From contig JAICRS010000070.1 in the NCBI GenBank assembly GCA_025966335.1, positions 1-12,588 of the forward strand: DNA of 12,588 nt. The letters run 5' to 3'. The translations under genes were made by a program, and so were the position numbers. Each line of letters opens with the position of its first letter. Positions within the stretch are counted from its first letter, which is position 1. The stretch comes from Nocardioidaceae bacterium (GTDB lineage: Bacteria; Actinomycetota; Actinomycetes; Propionibacteriales; Nocardioidaceae). This document shows, in pieces, positions 1-6,762 of this stretch. The notes below the pieces were generated by a model. The model saw nothing but the letters and a program-made list of their open reading frames with translations, was not told the origin of the DNA and ran no database searches.

Positions 1-169
1 CGACCCAGGTGGCCAGCAACGTGCCGAACAGCACGGGGCGCGGAAGCGACTTGCCGGCGAACATGAAGTCGTCACCGGTCTGGACGAGGCGCCGACGACT
101 GAACAGGGCTCCGATGACGACCATGAGCAGCAGGTAGGCCACCAGGATCACGACGTGCACTGTCTGCAC
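1..169 (-). CDS. Sodium:solute symporter (SSS family), N-terminal fragment
   Basis: Only the first 56 or so residues are in the window; the rest lies beyond the left edge. The start chosen is GTG at 169-167, with GGAGG five bases upstream. The protein opens with a hydrophobic first membrane segment (about residues 5-20, ending LLLMVVIGALF). A short basic loop follows, then DDFMFAGKSLPRP and a second hydrophobic stretch ending LLATWV. The pattern 'DFxxAGKSLP...LxATW' is typical of the N-terminus of SSS transporters, which use the Na+ gradient to import sugars, amino acids, carboxylates or similar small solutes. It is transcribed in the same direction as the RpiR gene, 127 bases downstream of that gene's stop. 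The gap carries a copy of the operator-like motif also found before the amidohydrolases. I infer that it imports the substrate of those enzymes. The family assignment is good; the substrate cannot be read from this fragment. Confidence 0.8.
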   Translation of the reverse strand, partial: MQTVHVVILVAYLLLMVVIGALFSRRRLVQTGDDFMFAGKSLPRPVLFGTLLATWV

Positions 170-205
170 AGAAACCTCCAGGTTTGCGCCGACTGTCGGA
201 CGCGG

Positions 206-234
206 CGTGTGGACGAACCCGTTCGGTCTACACG
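206..234 (-). promoter_or_regulatory. Imperfect hairpin / inverted repeat in the gap before the symporter
   Basis: Positions 206-214 can pair with 226-234 (nine pairs, one of them G-T), and GAAC at 215-218 pairs with GTTC at 221-224, leaving one bulged base at 225. It lies 37 bases upstream of the symporter GTG and 63 bases past the RpiR stop. There is no U-tract on the minus strand, so a classical intrinsic terminator is unlikely. It could be a 5' leader structure or a second protein-binding site. Function is unproven. Confidence 0.35.
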
Positions 235-247
235 AGCGCTGATCTCA

Positions 248-263
248 ACGCAATAGATGTTGC
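248..263 (-). promoter_or_regulatory. Putative RpiR operator, copy A (upstream of the symporter)
   Basis: Read on the minus strand, 263 to 248 is GCAACATCTATTGCGT. It matches 12 of 16 bases of the copy at 1171-1186, and all four differences fall in the central spacer. The core is an inverted repeat, CGCAA-N6-TTGCG at 249-264. The TTGCGT end could act as a -35 box: 17 bases further on is TAGACC, a weak -10 match. It sits about 80 bases upstream of the symporter start, in the gap after the RpiR gene. Its role as an RpiR-type operator is inferred from the duplication and the neighbouring regulator. Confidence 0.55.
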
Positions 264-296
264 GGAGGCGTCCCAGACTCTGGACCGGATCCGCCG

Positions 297-1151
297 TCAG
301 CGGGAGAAGTCGAACAGGTCGTGCTGCCGCCAGAGCCGCTCATTGCGCTCCACGGTCGCCCTGACTCTCGGCTCGTCGCGGCTCACCATCTCGGCCAGGA
401 TGCAGTGCACGATGGTCATCGGCGCGGTCAGGGACGGGAACAGGCTCGCGCCCTCACTCGGGGCTATCAGCGTGTGCTTCGCCAGCGGCGCGAGCGGTGA
501 CGTCCGCCGGTCGCTGACGAGAACGACCGCGCATCCGTTGTCGACCGCGATCTGCGCGGCCGCCACGACATGCTTGGGTACCCACCAGAAGCTCATCACC
601 ACAAGGCAGTCGTCGGGACCGAGCAGGGCCGCCTCGTTGAACAGGGCGGTGGCTCCACCGGTCTGCAGTCGCAGGTCATATCCCATGGTCTGGGCCATGT
701 GGGAGAGCTGGACTCCGGGCGCGGCGAAGGTACCGGACCCCACCACGACACCGCGGCGGCAGGAGGTCAGCAGCTCGGCGACGGCGCCGATCTCAGCCAC
801 ATCCACCCCCCTGATCAACGACTCCAGGTTGGCCACGTCCTGGCGGATGGCGTCGGCGGCCGAGCTGCGGGACTGCGCGAGGTGCTCGTTCAGCACCTGA
901 CCTGCGGACAGCGACGCGAGGTAGCGGCTGCGCACCTCCAGCCTGAGCGCCGGCCACCCTTGGAAACCCAGCAGCTGAGCGGTACGGACCACGGTCGCCT
1001 CGTTCACCCGGGCGCGCCTCGCGACATCCGCCGTCGATGCGTACGAGGCGATTTGCGGATGCAGATCCAGCACCTCGATCACCTGGCGGGCACCGCGGCC
1101 AACGGAAACGCCGGAGACTCGCTCGCGGACCCACTCCGGCAGATCGTCCAC
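297..1151 (-). CDS. MurR/RpiR family transcriptional regulator
   Basis: A 284-residue protein, the normal length for the family. It starts at GTG 1151-1149 behind a strong GAGGAGGAG ribosome-binding site. The N-terminal helix-turn-helix domain is at about residues 38-65, with the family signature ADVARRARVNEATVVRTAQ followed by LGFQGW. The C-terminal SIS domain, about residues 120-245, contains VVVGSGTFA and VVMSFWW. It probably binds a phosphorylated sugar or another small effector and switches DNA binding. RpiR proteins usually act on the genes beside them. Here the gene is divergent from two amidohydrolases and co-directional with an SSS transporter. A shared near-palindrome occurs in both adjoining intergenic regions, so it is likely to control all of these as well as itself. 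Whether it represses or activates is not visible; repression is the commoner mode. The family call is secure, the effector unknown. Confidence 0.92.
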   Translation of the reverse strand: MDDLPEWVRERVSGVSVGRGARQVIEVLDLHPQIASYASTADVARRARVNEATVVRTAQLLGFQGWPALRLEVRSRYLASLSAGQVLNEHLAQSRSSAADAIRQDVANLESLIRGVDVAEIGAVAELLTSCRRGVVVGSGTFAAPGVQLSHMAQTMGYDLRLQTGGATALFNEAALLGPDDCLVVMSFWWVPKHVVAAAQIAVDNGCAVVLVSDRRTSPLAPLAKHTLIAPSEGASLFPSLTAPMTIVHCILAEMVSRDEPRVRATVERNERLWRQHDLFDFSR

Positions 1152-1170
1152 TACTCCTCCTCACGTCGTT

Positions 1171-1186
1171 GCAACAATCGTTGCGT
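1171..1186 (+). promoter_or_regulatory. Putative RpiR operator, copy B (divergent rpiR/amidohydrolase region)
   Basis: The sequence GCAACAATCGTTGCGT lies 19 bases upstream of the RpiR start and 69 bases upstream of the amidohydrolase start. GCAAC and GTTGC form an inverted repeat around AATC (1171-1184), and CGTTGC is also directly repeated at 1167-1172 and 1179-1184. The TTGCGT end at 1181-1186 could serve as a -35 box for the plus-strand operon, with a poor -10 match at 1204-1209. It shares GCAACA-N4-TTGCGT with copy A, in the same orientation relative to the downstream gene. Regulator binding is inferred. Confidence 0.6.
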
Positions 1187-1255
1187 ATTCTGTCACCCAC
1201 TGCCATGGTTAGCCGAAATCCTGCACCGCGTGAGTCTAGGGAGGGAGCCCCGAAC

Positions 1256-2491
1256 GTGCCCGCCGAAGAGATCCTGCTGGTCAACGCAGCCGTCTGTGAC
1301 GTCGCTGCGGAGACGACGCACCCGGACCAGAACATCCGCATCGCCGACGGCCGCATCCAAGAGGTCGGACCAGACCTCAGGTCCGACCATGCACGGGTGA
1401 TCGACGCCGGAGGGCGGGTCGTGACCCCGGGTCTCGTCGATGCCCACGTGCACGTCACCGCGGCGACCGCGGACCTGGCAGCCCAGGCGGAGTGGTCACC
1501 GACCTACGTCGCGGCCCACACCGGTCGGATCCTCGCCGGCATGCTGGCACGAGGGTTCACCACCGTGCGCGACGTGGGAGGTGCCGACTACGGCGTCGCC
1601 GCGGCAGTCACGGAGGGTCTCTTCATCGGCCCCCGTGTCGTTTTCGGCGGGAAGGCACTGTCCCAGACAGGTGGTCACGCCGACCTGCGCGGCCGTGGCA
1701 GGGCTGTGCTCGACGACCACCGTTGCTGTCCCTCCATCGGGCTGGTCTGCGACGGGGTCGACGCCGTCCGGCGGGGCGCACGCGACCAGCTGCGCACCGG
1801 CGCCCACCACATCAAGATCATGCTGTCCGGTGGCGTGGCTTCCCCCACGGACCGGGTCGACTCGACGCAGTTCAGCGACGAGGAGATTCGCGCGGCGGTC
1901 GAGGAGGCGGGTGCAGCGAACCGTTACGTCACCGGCCATGCCTACACGGCGCGCGCGGTCAACCGTGGCCTCGAGCTGGGTGTGCGGTGCATCGAGCACG
2001 GCAACCTCATCGACGATCGCAGCGTCGAGCTGTTCCGGCAGCACGACGCCTTTCTGGTGCCGACGCTGGTGACGTACGAGTACCTCGCCCGGGAAGGCAA
2101 GGAAGCCGGCCTCCCGCCCGAGAGCCAGGAGAAGGTCGCGGTCGTCCTGGACGCCGGGCTCGGCGCACTCGAGAGGGCCTGGCGCGGTGGTGTCTCGATC
2201 GCCTTCGGCACAGACCTGCTCGGCACGATGCACGTCCACCAGAGCGACGAGTTCCGAATCAGGGCTCAGGTTCAGCCGCCCGCCGAGGTGCTGAAGAGCG
2301 CCACGGTCACCGCCGCCCGTCTGCTCGGGATGGAGGACGAGATCGGGGTCATCGCCCCCGGCGCCTATGCGGACCTGCTCGTCGTCGACGGCGACCCGCT
2401 CGCGGACGCGGCCGTGTTCGCCGAGCCGGCGACCCACCTCAAGACGGTGATCCAGCAAGGTCGGGTCGTCTCGAACATGCTGGAGCGCTGA
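1256..2491 (+). CDS. Metal-dependent amidohydrolase (COG1228, imidazolonepropionase/prolidase-like)
   Basis: A 411-residue amidohydrolase-superfamily enzyme. Metal-binding and catalytic residues are all present. These are H64 and H66 in DAHVHV, K187 in HHIKIMLSGG (the lysine that is carboxylated to bridge two metals in this subgroup), H228 in TGHAY, H248 in IEHGN and D320 in FGTD. The C-terminal PGAYADLLVVDGDPL strand returns to the small beta-domain, as usual. COG1228 includes imidazolonepropionases, Xaa-Pro and Xaa-Arg/Lys dipeptidases, and hydrolases of N-acyl or cyclic amides, so the substrate is open. I chose GTG 1256 because AGGGAG lies eight bases upstream and the conserved fold begins just after it. 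ATG 1205 in the same frame would add 17 unconserved residues and lies in the probable promoter. It is translationally linked to the next gene and likely RpiR-controlled. The protein appears cytoplasmic; I see no signal peptide. Confidence 0.88.
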   Translation: MPAEEILLVNAAVCDVAAETTHPDQNIRIADGRIQEVGPDLRSDHARVIDAGGRVVTPGLVDAHVHVTAATADLAAQAEWSPTYVAAHTGRILAGMLARGFTTVRDVGGADYGVAAAVTEGLFIGPRVVFGGKALSQTGGHADLRGRGRAVLDDHRCCPSIGLVCDGVDAVRRGARDQLRTGAHHIKIMLSGGVASPTDRVDSTQFSDEEIRAAVEEAGAANRYVTGHAYTARAVNRGLELGVRCIEHGNLIDDRSVELFRQHDAFLVPTLVTYEYLAREGKEAGLPPESQEKVAVVLDAGLGALERAWRGGVSIAFGTDLLGTMHVHQSDEFRIRAQVQPPAEVLKSATVTAARLLGMEDEIGVIAPGAYADLLVVDGDPLADAAVFAEPATHLKTVIQQGRVVSNMLER

Positions 2492-2494
2492 CCG

Positions 2495-3691
2495 ATGGCG
2501 CTGATCCTGCGCAACGCAACCTACTGGGACGGCGACTCCTCGAACCCGGGCTACGGCGACGTCACCTGCGACGGCGGCGTCATCACCGGGGTTCACGAGC
2601 CGGGCCGGGCGGACCGCGCGGGTGACGACGACGTGGAGATGGATCTCGACGGCTCGTTCCTGTTGCCAGGCCTCATCGATGCCCACGTCCATCTGGTCTG
2701 GTCCGGTGGAGCAGACCCGGCCGCAGTGGTCGAGCAGGAGGGTGAGCAGCTGACGGTACTGCGTGCCGGGGACCACGCTCGTGCCCACTTGGACGCGGGG
2801 ATCACGACCATCCGGGACCTCGGCAGCAACTGGGATGTGGCCATCTCCGTGGCACGCGCAATCGACCGCGGCGCCATCGAGGGGCCGACGGTCATCGCGT
2901 CCGGCCGGACGGTGATCATGACCGGCGGCCACGACGGGTTCTGGGGTGTCGCGTCGGACGGAGCCGATGCCGTCGTCAGGGCCGTACGAGGACAGGTGCT
3001 GCGCGGTGCGGGTGTGATCAAGACTGCGGCTACCGGCGGTGTCTACGGCAGAGCCGAGGGAGAAGAGGTCGACGACAGTGAGCTCACCTTCGAGGAGCTC
3101 TCCGCCTTGGCCCATGAAGCGCACCGGCGCGGCCGGAAGGTCGCCGCCCATGCACTCGGCACCGAAGGCATCCGCAACGCGGTGCGCGCCGGTATCGACA
3201 CCATCGAGCACGGCGTCTTCCTCACCGAGGACATCATCGCCGAGATGGCGAGGCGACGTACCGTGCTCTGTCCGACAACCGAGACCTACTACCGGATCGC
3301 GGAGTCAGCGACCACGGGCAACGCCCCCGCGTACGCCGTGCACAAAGCCGGCCGAGTCGTGGAGGGGCAGCGAGTCAGCGTCCAGATGGCATTGGATGCC
3401 GGGATCCCGGTCATCGCCGGCACCGATGCCGGGGCCCCTGGCATGCCACATCCGACGCTGGTCGACGAGCTGGAACGTCTCGTCGAGTACGGCCTGACCA
3501 CGCACCAGGCATTGCGTGGGGCGACCTCACTGGCCGCGGATGCACTGGGCAACGACCGCATCGGCCGCATCCGCCCCGGAGCGCGCGCAGACCTGGTCAT
3601 GGTCGACGGCGATCCCTTCACCTCCGTCGACGCGCTCCGCGACCTCTGGGGGGTCGTGCGCGCGGAGCGGGTCGTCAGGTCACGCACCTGA
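2495..3691 (+). CDS. Second metal-dependent amidohydrolase (COG1228), tandem paralogue
   Basis: A 398-residue protein of the same subgroup as its upstream neighbour, but clearly divergent from it. Active-site residues are H64 and H66 (DAHVHL), K176 (GVIKTAATGG), H219 (VAAHA), H239 (IEHGV) and D311 (AGTDAGAP). The ARADLVMVDGDPF motif near the C-terminus is the usual end of the beta-sandwich. ATG 2495 starts three bases after the upstream TGA, with GGAG nine bases before it, so the two are almost certainly co-translated. Two related hydrolases side by side suggest either successive cleavage steps or two specificities for one class of imported amide or dipeptide. The gene ends by overlapping the convergent NhaA gene by 12 bases, leaving no intergenic terminator. 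The substrate is not deducible. Confidence 0.9.
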   Translation: MALILRNATYWDGDSSNPGYGDVTCDGGVITGVHEPGRADRAGDDDVEMDLDGSFLLPGLIDAHVHLVWSGGADPAAVVEQEGEQLTVLRAGDHARAHLDAGITTIRDLGSNWDVAISVARAIDRGAIEGPTVIASGRTVIMTGGHDGFWGVASDGADAVVRAVRGQVLRGAGVIKTAATGGVYGRAEGEEVDDSELTFEELSALAHEAHRRGRKVAAHALGTEGIRNAVRAGIDTIEHGVFLTEDIIAEMARRRTVLCPTTETYYRIAESATTGNAPAYAVHKAGRVVEGQRVSVQMALDAGIPVIAGTDAGAPGMPHPTLVDELERLVEYGLTTHQALRGATSLAADALGNDRIGRIRPGARADLVMVDGDPFTSVDALRDLWGVVRAERVVRSRT

Positions 3692-5071
3692 CGGACCGGC
3701 GGCATGGTCCGCATCGTCCGCCTCGGCCGCGCCGCGCGACCGGGTGCTGAGCAGCAGGATGACGCTGCCCAGAACGGCAGCGAGCACGGACGCTCCGAGC
3801 ACGCCGACCTTGGCGTCGGCGACCAGCTGCTCGTTGCCCGGGAAGGACAGTCCGGTGATGAACAGCGACACGGTGAAGCCGATCCCGCCGACGACGCCGA
3901 GCCCGGTCATCATCGGCCAGGTGGTCCGGTTCGGCAGGCGGCCGAGCCGGGCCGTGATCGCCAGCCAGGACGCTGCGGTGATCCCGACGACCTTGCCGAC
4001 CAGCAGACCGACCGCGATACCCAGCGTGACCTCGGACTCGAGCGCGGTCCCGAGCACACCGCCCCCGAGGTCGATCCCGGCGTTGGCCAGCGCGAAGATC
4101 GGAAGCACGACATAGCTGCTGAACGGGTGCAGCCGGTTCTGCAGACGGGCCACGGTCGGCACCGACTCGCGGAGCAGGAACCGGAGCCGGTCCAGCTCCT
4201 CGACGGAGAAGTGGTGGTCGGCGAGGGCGCGGCTGGCGTACCGACGGGCGATGCTCTCCCGCAGCAGCGGCCGGGCCGGCGCCAGCATCCCGAGGACGAC
4301 TCCGGCGATCGTCGCGTGCACGCCGGACTGGTAGGTGGCGAACCAGGCGAACACGCCGACCATGACATAGATCGGCATCGACCACACCCGGAGCCGGCGC
4401 AGCACCATCACCGTCAGGAACGCCAACCCGGCGAGCGCGAGCCAGACGAAGGACAGGTCCGCGGTGTAGAAGACCGCGATCACCGCGATCGCGCCGATGT
4501 CGTCGACGATCGCCAGCGTGAGCAGGAAGACCCTGGCCGGGGCCGGGATACGGCGGCCCAGCAGACCGAGCACGCCCACGGCGAACGCGATGTCGGTGGC
4601 CATCGGGATCCCCCAGCCGGAGGCACCCTCGCCCTGCCCGGCGATCAGGTAGTACAGCAGCGCCGGCACCGCCATCCCGCCGAAGGCGGCGATGATCGGC
4701 ACCGACGCCGCCTTGCGGTCGCGGAGGTGACCGGCGACGAACTCGTACTTGATCTCGAGCCCGACCACGAAGAAGAAGATCACCATCAGCGCGTCGTTGA
4801 CCCAGTGCTGCAGGTCCTCGGCCATCTCGAAGGAGCCGACCGTGATCCCGAGCCGGGTGTGCCACAAGGCGTCGTAGGAGTCCGCCCAGGCCGAGTTCGC
4901 CCAGACCATCGCGACCACCGCGGCCAGCAGGAGCAGGACACCGCCGGCGGCCTCCACCCGGAGGAACTCCGCGACCGGGCGGCCCACGTAGCGGGCCAGG
5001 GGGCGGTCGCTGTCCATGAAGACCGGGCCGTCGCGCCAGACGTCGTCCGGCTCTCGTCGACCGAGTCGCAT
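3680..5071 (-). CDS. nhaA: Na+/H+ antiporter NhaA
   Basis: A 463-residue inner-membrane antiporter with about 12 hydrophobic segments between residues 40 and 445. It exchanges Na+ for H+ and supports pH and sodium homeostasis. Hallmark residues are present: D160 in MATDIAFAVG (E. coli Asp133), the pair D190-D191 in LAIVDDIGAI (E. coli Asp163/Asp164, the ion-binding site) and K360 in LLVGKVVGI (E. coli Lys300). The N-terminal 30 residues and the charged C-terminal tail are unconserved. ATG 5071 is preceded by AAGGGA at seven bases. The gene begins 36 bases after the hydratase stop on the same strand, with no promoter or terminator obvious in the gap. It may therefore be the last gene of the CoA-ester operon, which is an unusual place for nhaA. 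Function at family level is certain; the operon membership is inference. Confidence 0.95.
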   Translation of the reverse strand: MRLGRREPDDVWRDGPVFMDSDRPLARYVGRPVAEFLRVEAAGGVLLLLAAVVAMVWANSAWADSYDALWHTRLGITVGSFEMAEDLQHWVNDALMVIFFFVVGLEIKYEFVAGHLRDRKAASVPIIAAFGGMAVPALLYYLIAGQGEGASGWGIPMATDIAFAVGVLGLLGRRIPAPARVFLLTLAIVDDIGAIAVIAVFYTADLSFVWLALAGLAFLTVMVLRRLRVWSMPIYVMVGVFAWFATYQSGVHATIAGVVLGMLAPARPLLRESIARRYASRALADHHFSVEELDRLRFLLRESVPTVARLQNRLHPFSSYVVLPIFALANAGIDLGGGVLGTALESEVTLGIAVGLLVGKVVGITAASWLAITARLGRLPNRTTWPMMTGLGVVGGIGFTVSLFITGLSFPGNEQLVADAKVGVLGASVLAAVLGSVILLLSTRSRGAAEADDADHAAGPSGA

Positions 5072-5107
5072 CGCGCGTCCCTTTCCTGTGTGTGCGAGCG
5101 ACGCCGG

Positions 5108-5938
5108 TCAGGCGGCCTCGGGCTCGATCGGTGTGATCGTGCTCGATGCCGTGAGGGAACCCTGTTCGGCGTAGACCTCCGCGCCGGCGTCGATGCCCGC
5201 CTCGGCGGCCGCAACCGTGAACGTCTGCGGCCCGATCATCGGACTCACCAGACGGTAGCGGAACGTCCGTCCGACCAGACCGGCACCGGACCGGCGGACC
5301 AGCTCGCCCATCATCAGGGCCTGGAGCGGACCGTGGACGACGAGGTCGGCGTAGCCCTCCTCGCGCACCCAGTTGTGGTCGTAGTGGATCCGGTGGGCGT
5401 TGTAGGTCAGCGCCGAGAACCGGAACAGCAGCGCCTCGTCGGCGGTCAGCGTCAGCCGCGGCTCCCTCCCCTGCGGCGGTTCCGCGTCAGGAGCGGCGGA
5501 AGCCGGCGGCACGGTGGAGTCCGCGCTGCGGTAGACGATGTCGTTCTCGTCCACGATCAGGATCCGGCCGTCCTGGGCGTACTCGTTGCGGACGGTGACG
5601 AAGGTGAGCGGACCGGTCCTGCCCTGCTTCTCGCGGGTGTCCGTGACGCGGGTGGTTCGGGTGGCGGGTACGCCGAAGAGCAGCTCGCCGTACGTCGTGA
5701 CCGTGCCGCCGGCGAACATGCGCTTGCGGCCGGGGCCCGGTGGCGCGGGGATGCCGAACGTGGGGTGCCCGTCGGGACCGAGATCGGCATGAGCCCTGCG
5801 CTCGAGCAGGTACGTCCAGTGCCACAGCGGCGGCAGGGCACGCTCGGGGATCTCGGTGCCGAGCAGGTTGGCGAGTGCTTCGGCCTGCTCGTGGCCGACC
5901 ACCTCCGTGCGCACGACCTGCTCCACGGACTCACTCAT
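5108..5938 (-). CDS. MaoC/HTD2-type hydratase, probable itaconyl-CoA/mesaconyl-CoA hydratase
   Basis: A 276-residue double-hotdog protein. The N-terminal half is a FAS1-like dehydratase domain with PPLWHW (about residues 36-41), PGPGRKRMFAGG and TTYGELLF. The C-terminal half holds the hydratase motif FSALTYNAHRIHYDHNW (174-190), followed by LVVHGPLQALMM (199-210). In hotdog hydratases the His/Asp of such a motif activate water; H185 and D187 are the best candidates. Close relatives add water to C5 enoyl-CoA esters: itaconyl-CoA hydratase (Ich) of Pseudomonas and mesaconyl-C4-CoA hydratase of Chloroflexus. The product would be citramalyl-CoA, the substrate of the lyase encoded just upstream. 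ATG 5938 overlaps that gene's stop as ATGA, with GAGGAGG close upstream, so the two are translationally coupled. A long open frame continues upstream to 6586, but only as an antisense-phase shadow of the lyase gene. Confidence 0.85.
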   Translation of the reverse strand: MSESVEQVVRTEVVGHEQAEALANLLGTEIPERALPPLWHWTYLLERRAHADLGPDGHPTFGIPAPPGPGRKRMFAGGTVTTYGELLFGVPATRTTRVTDTREKQGRTGPLTFVTVRNEYAQDGRILIVDENDIVYRSADSTVPPASAAPDAEPPQGREPRLTLTADEALLFRFSALTYNAHRIHYDHNWVREEGYADLVVHGPLQALMMGELVRRSGAGLVGRTFRYRLVSPMIGPQTFTVAAAEAGIDAGAEVYAEQGSLTASSTITPIEPEAA

Positions 5939-6762
5939 CGGGCCTCCTCGGCTCGGGACACGATCGCCTCCGCACGGGCGATCACGGGGGCGTCGACCAT
6001 CTGCCCGTCGAGCCGGGCCGCGCCCTCGGTGCGGCTCTGGAGAACCCGCCGGGCCCAGGCGACCTGCTCCTCGGTGGGGCTCATCGCGGCGTTGACCACG
6101 TCGACCTGGCGGGGGTGGATGCACAGCTTGCCGGTGAGTCCCAGCCGGCGGGCCCGGAGGGCATCGTCGCGCGCGGCGGCGGGGTCGTCGAGGACGGTGG
6201 TGACCCCGTCGACCGGTCCGGGTAGGCCGGCGGCGCGGGACGCGACCACCAGCGTCGAGCGCGCCATCAGCATCGCCTCGTCGCCGGTGTCGGCGTCGAT
6301 GTCGACCGCGAAGTCGAGGTGCCCGAACGCGAGCCGGCTGACTCCGGGAGCACGCGCCAGCTCGCCGGCGCGGAGCAGTCCGGCCGCGGTCTCGACCAGC
6401 GGCACGATCCCGACGCCGGGTCCGAGCCGTTCGTGCAGCGCGGTGAGCGCGTCGGGAGAGTCCGCCATCGGCACCACGACCGCGAGCAGTCCCGGCAGCC
6501 CGGCCAGTGCGGCGACGTCCTGGTCGTAGTGGGCGGTCGCGGTTCCGTTCACCCGGACAGCTGCCCTGCCACCGTCGCGCAGCCACGCGGCGACTGCGTC
6601 CCGGGCCGAGCTCTTCTCCTCCTCGGGGACGGCGTCCTCGAGGTCGACGATCACCTCGTCGGCGGAGCTGGCGACGGCCTTGTCGAACCTCGCGGGGGTG
6701 GTGCCCGGCACGAACAGCAGTGTCCGGGCGGTGGCGACCGTCCCGGGAACGGGCGAGGTCAC
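5935..6762 (-). CDS. CitE-like CoA-ester lyase, probable citramalyl-CoA lyase
   Basis: A 275-residue HpcH/HpaI-CitE family TIM-barrel lyase. Diagnostic motifs, in order, are TLLFVPG near the N-terminus, VIVDLEDAVPEEEK (Mg2+/CoA region), VPLVETAAG (metal-binding Glu), AFGHLDFAVDI and GKLCIHPRQV. The enzyme would split a 3-hydroxy-3-methyl dicarboxyl-CoA such as citramalyl-CoA into acetyl-CoA and pyruvate, as Ccl of P. aeruginosa and Rv2498c of M. tuberculosis do. Malyl-CoA lyase activity is also possible. I prefer GTG 6762, which overlaps the acyl-CoA dehydrogenase stop as GTGA, as at the mmgE/caiB junction. GTG 6771 in frame would add three residues but leaves only two bases after the nearest purine-rich ribosome-binding site. 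It is coupled at its end to the hydratase. The family is certain; stereochemistry and exact substrate are inferred from neighbours. Confidence 0.87.
   Translation of the reverse strand: MTSPVPGTVATARTLLFVPGTTPARFDKAVASSADEVIVDLEDAVPEEEKSSARDAVAAWLRDGGRAAVRVNGTATAHYDQDVAALAGLPGLLAVVVPMADSPDALTALHERLGPGVGIVPLVETAAGLLRAGELARAPGVSRLAFGHLDFAVDIDADTGDEAMLMARSTLVVASRAAGLPGPVDGVTTVLDDPAAARDDALRARRLGLTGKLCIHPRQVDVVNAAMSPTEEQVAWARRVLQSRTEGAARLDGQMVDAPVIARAEAIVSRAEEAR

Noticed and set aside
1037..1255. Upstream in-frame extension of the first amidohydrolase, including ATG 1205
   Set aside because: The extension covers the RpiR coding start, the operator and the probable promoter and shows no family conservation. 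GTG 1256 has a good ribosome-binding site.
3704..6529. A 941-codon plus-strand open frame opposite nhaA and the hydratase/lyase genes
   Set aside because: Its translation is low-complexity, rich in Arg, Asp, Gly, His and Gln with no recognisable domain, and it runs antisense to three well-supported genes. Long antisense frames are expected at this GC content.
5939..6586. A 216-codon N-terminal extension of the MaoC hydratase
   Set aside because: The extension is Arg/Gly-rich and lies in another frame of the CitE-like gene. The conserved hydratase begins at ATG 5938 with a ribosome-binding site and an ATGA overlap.
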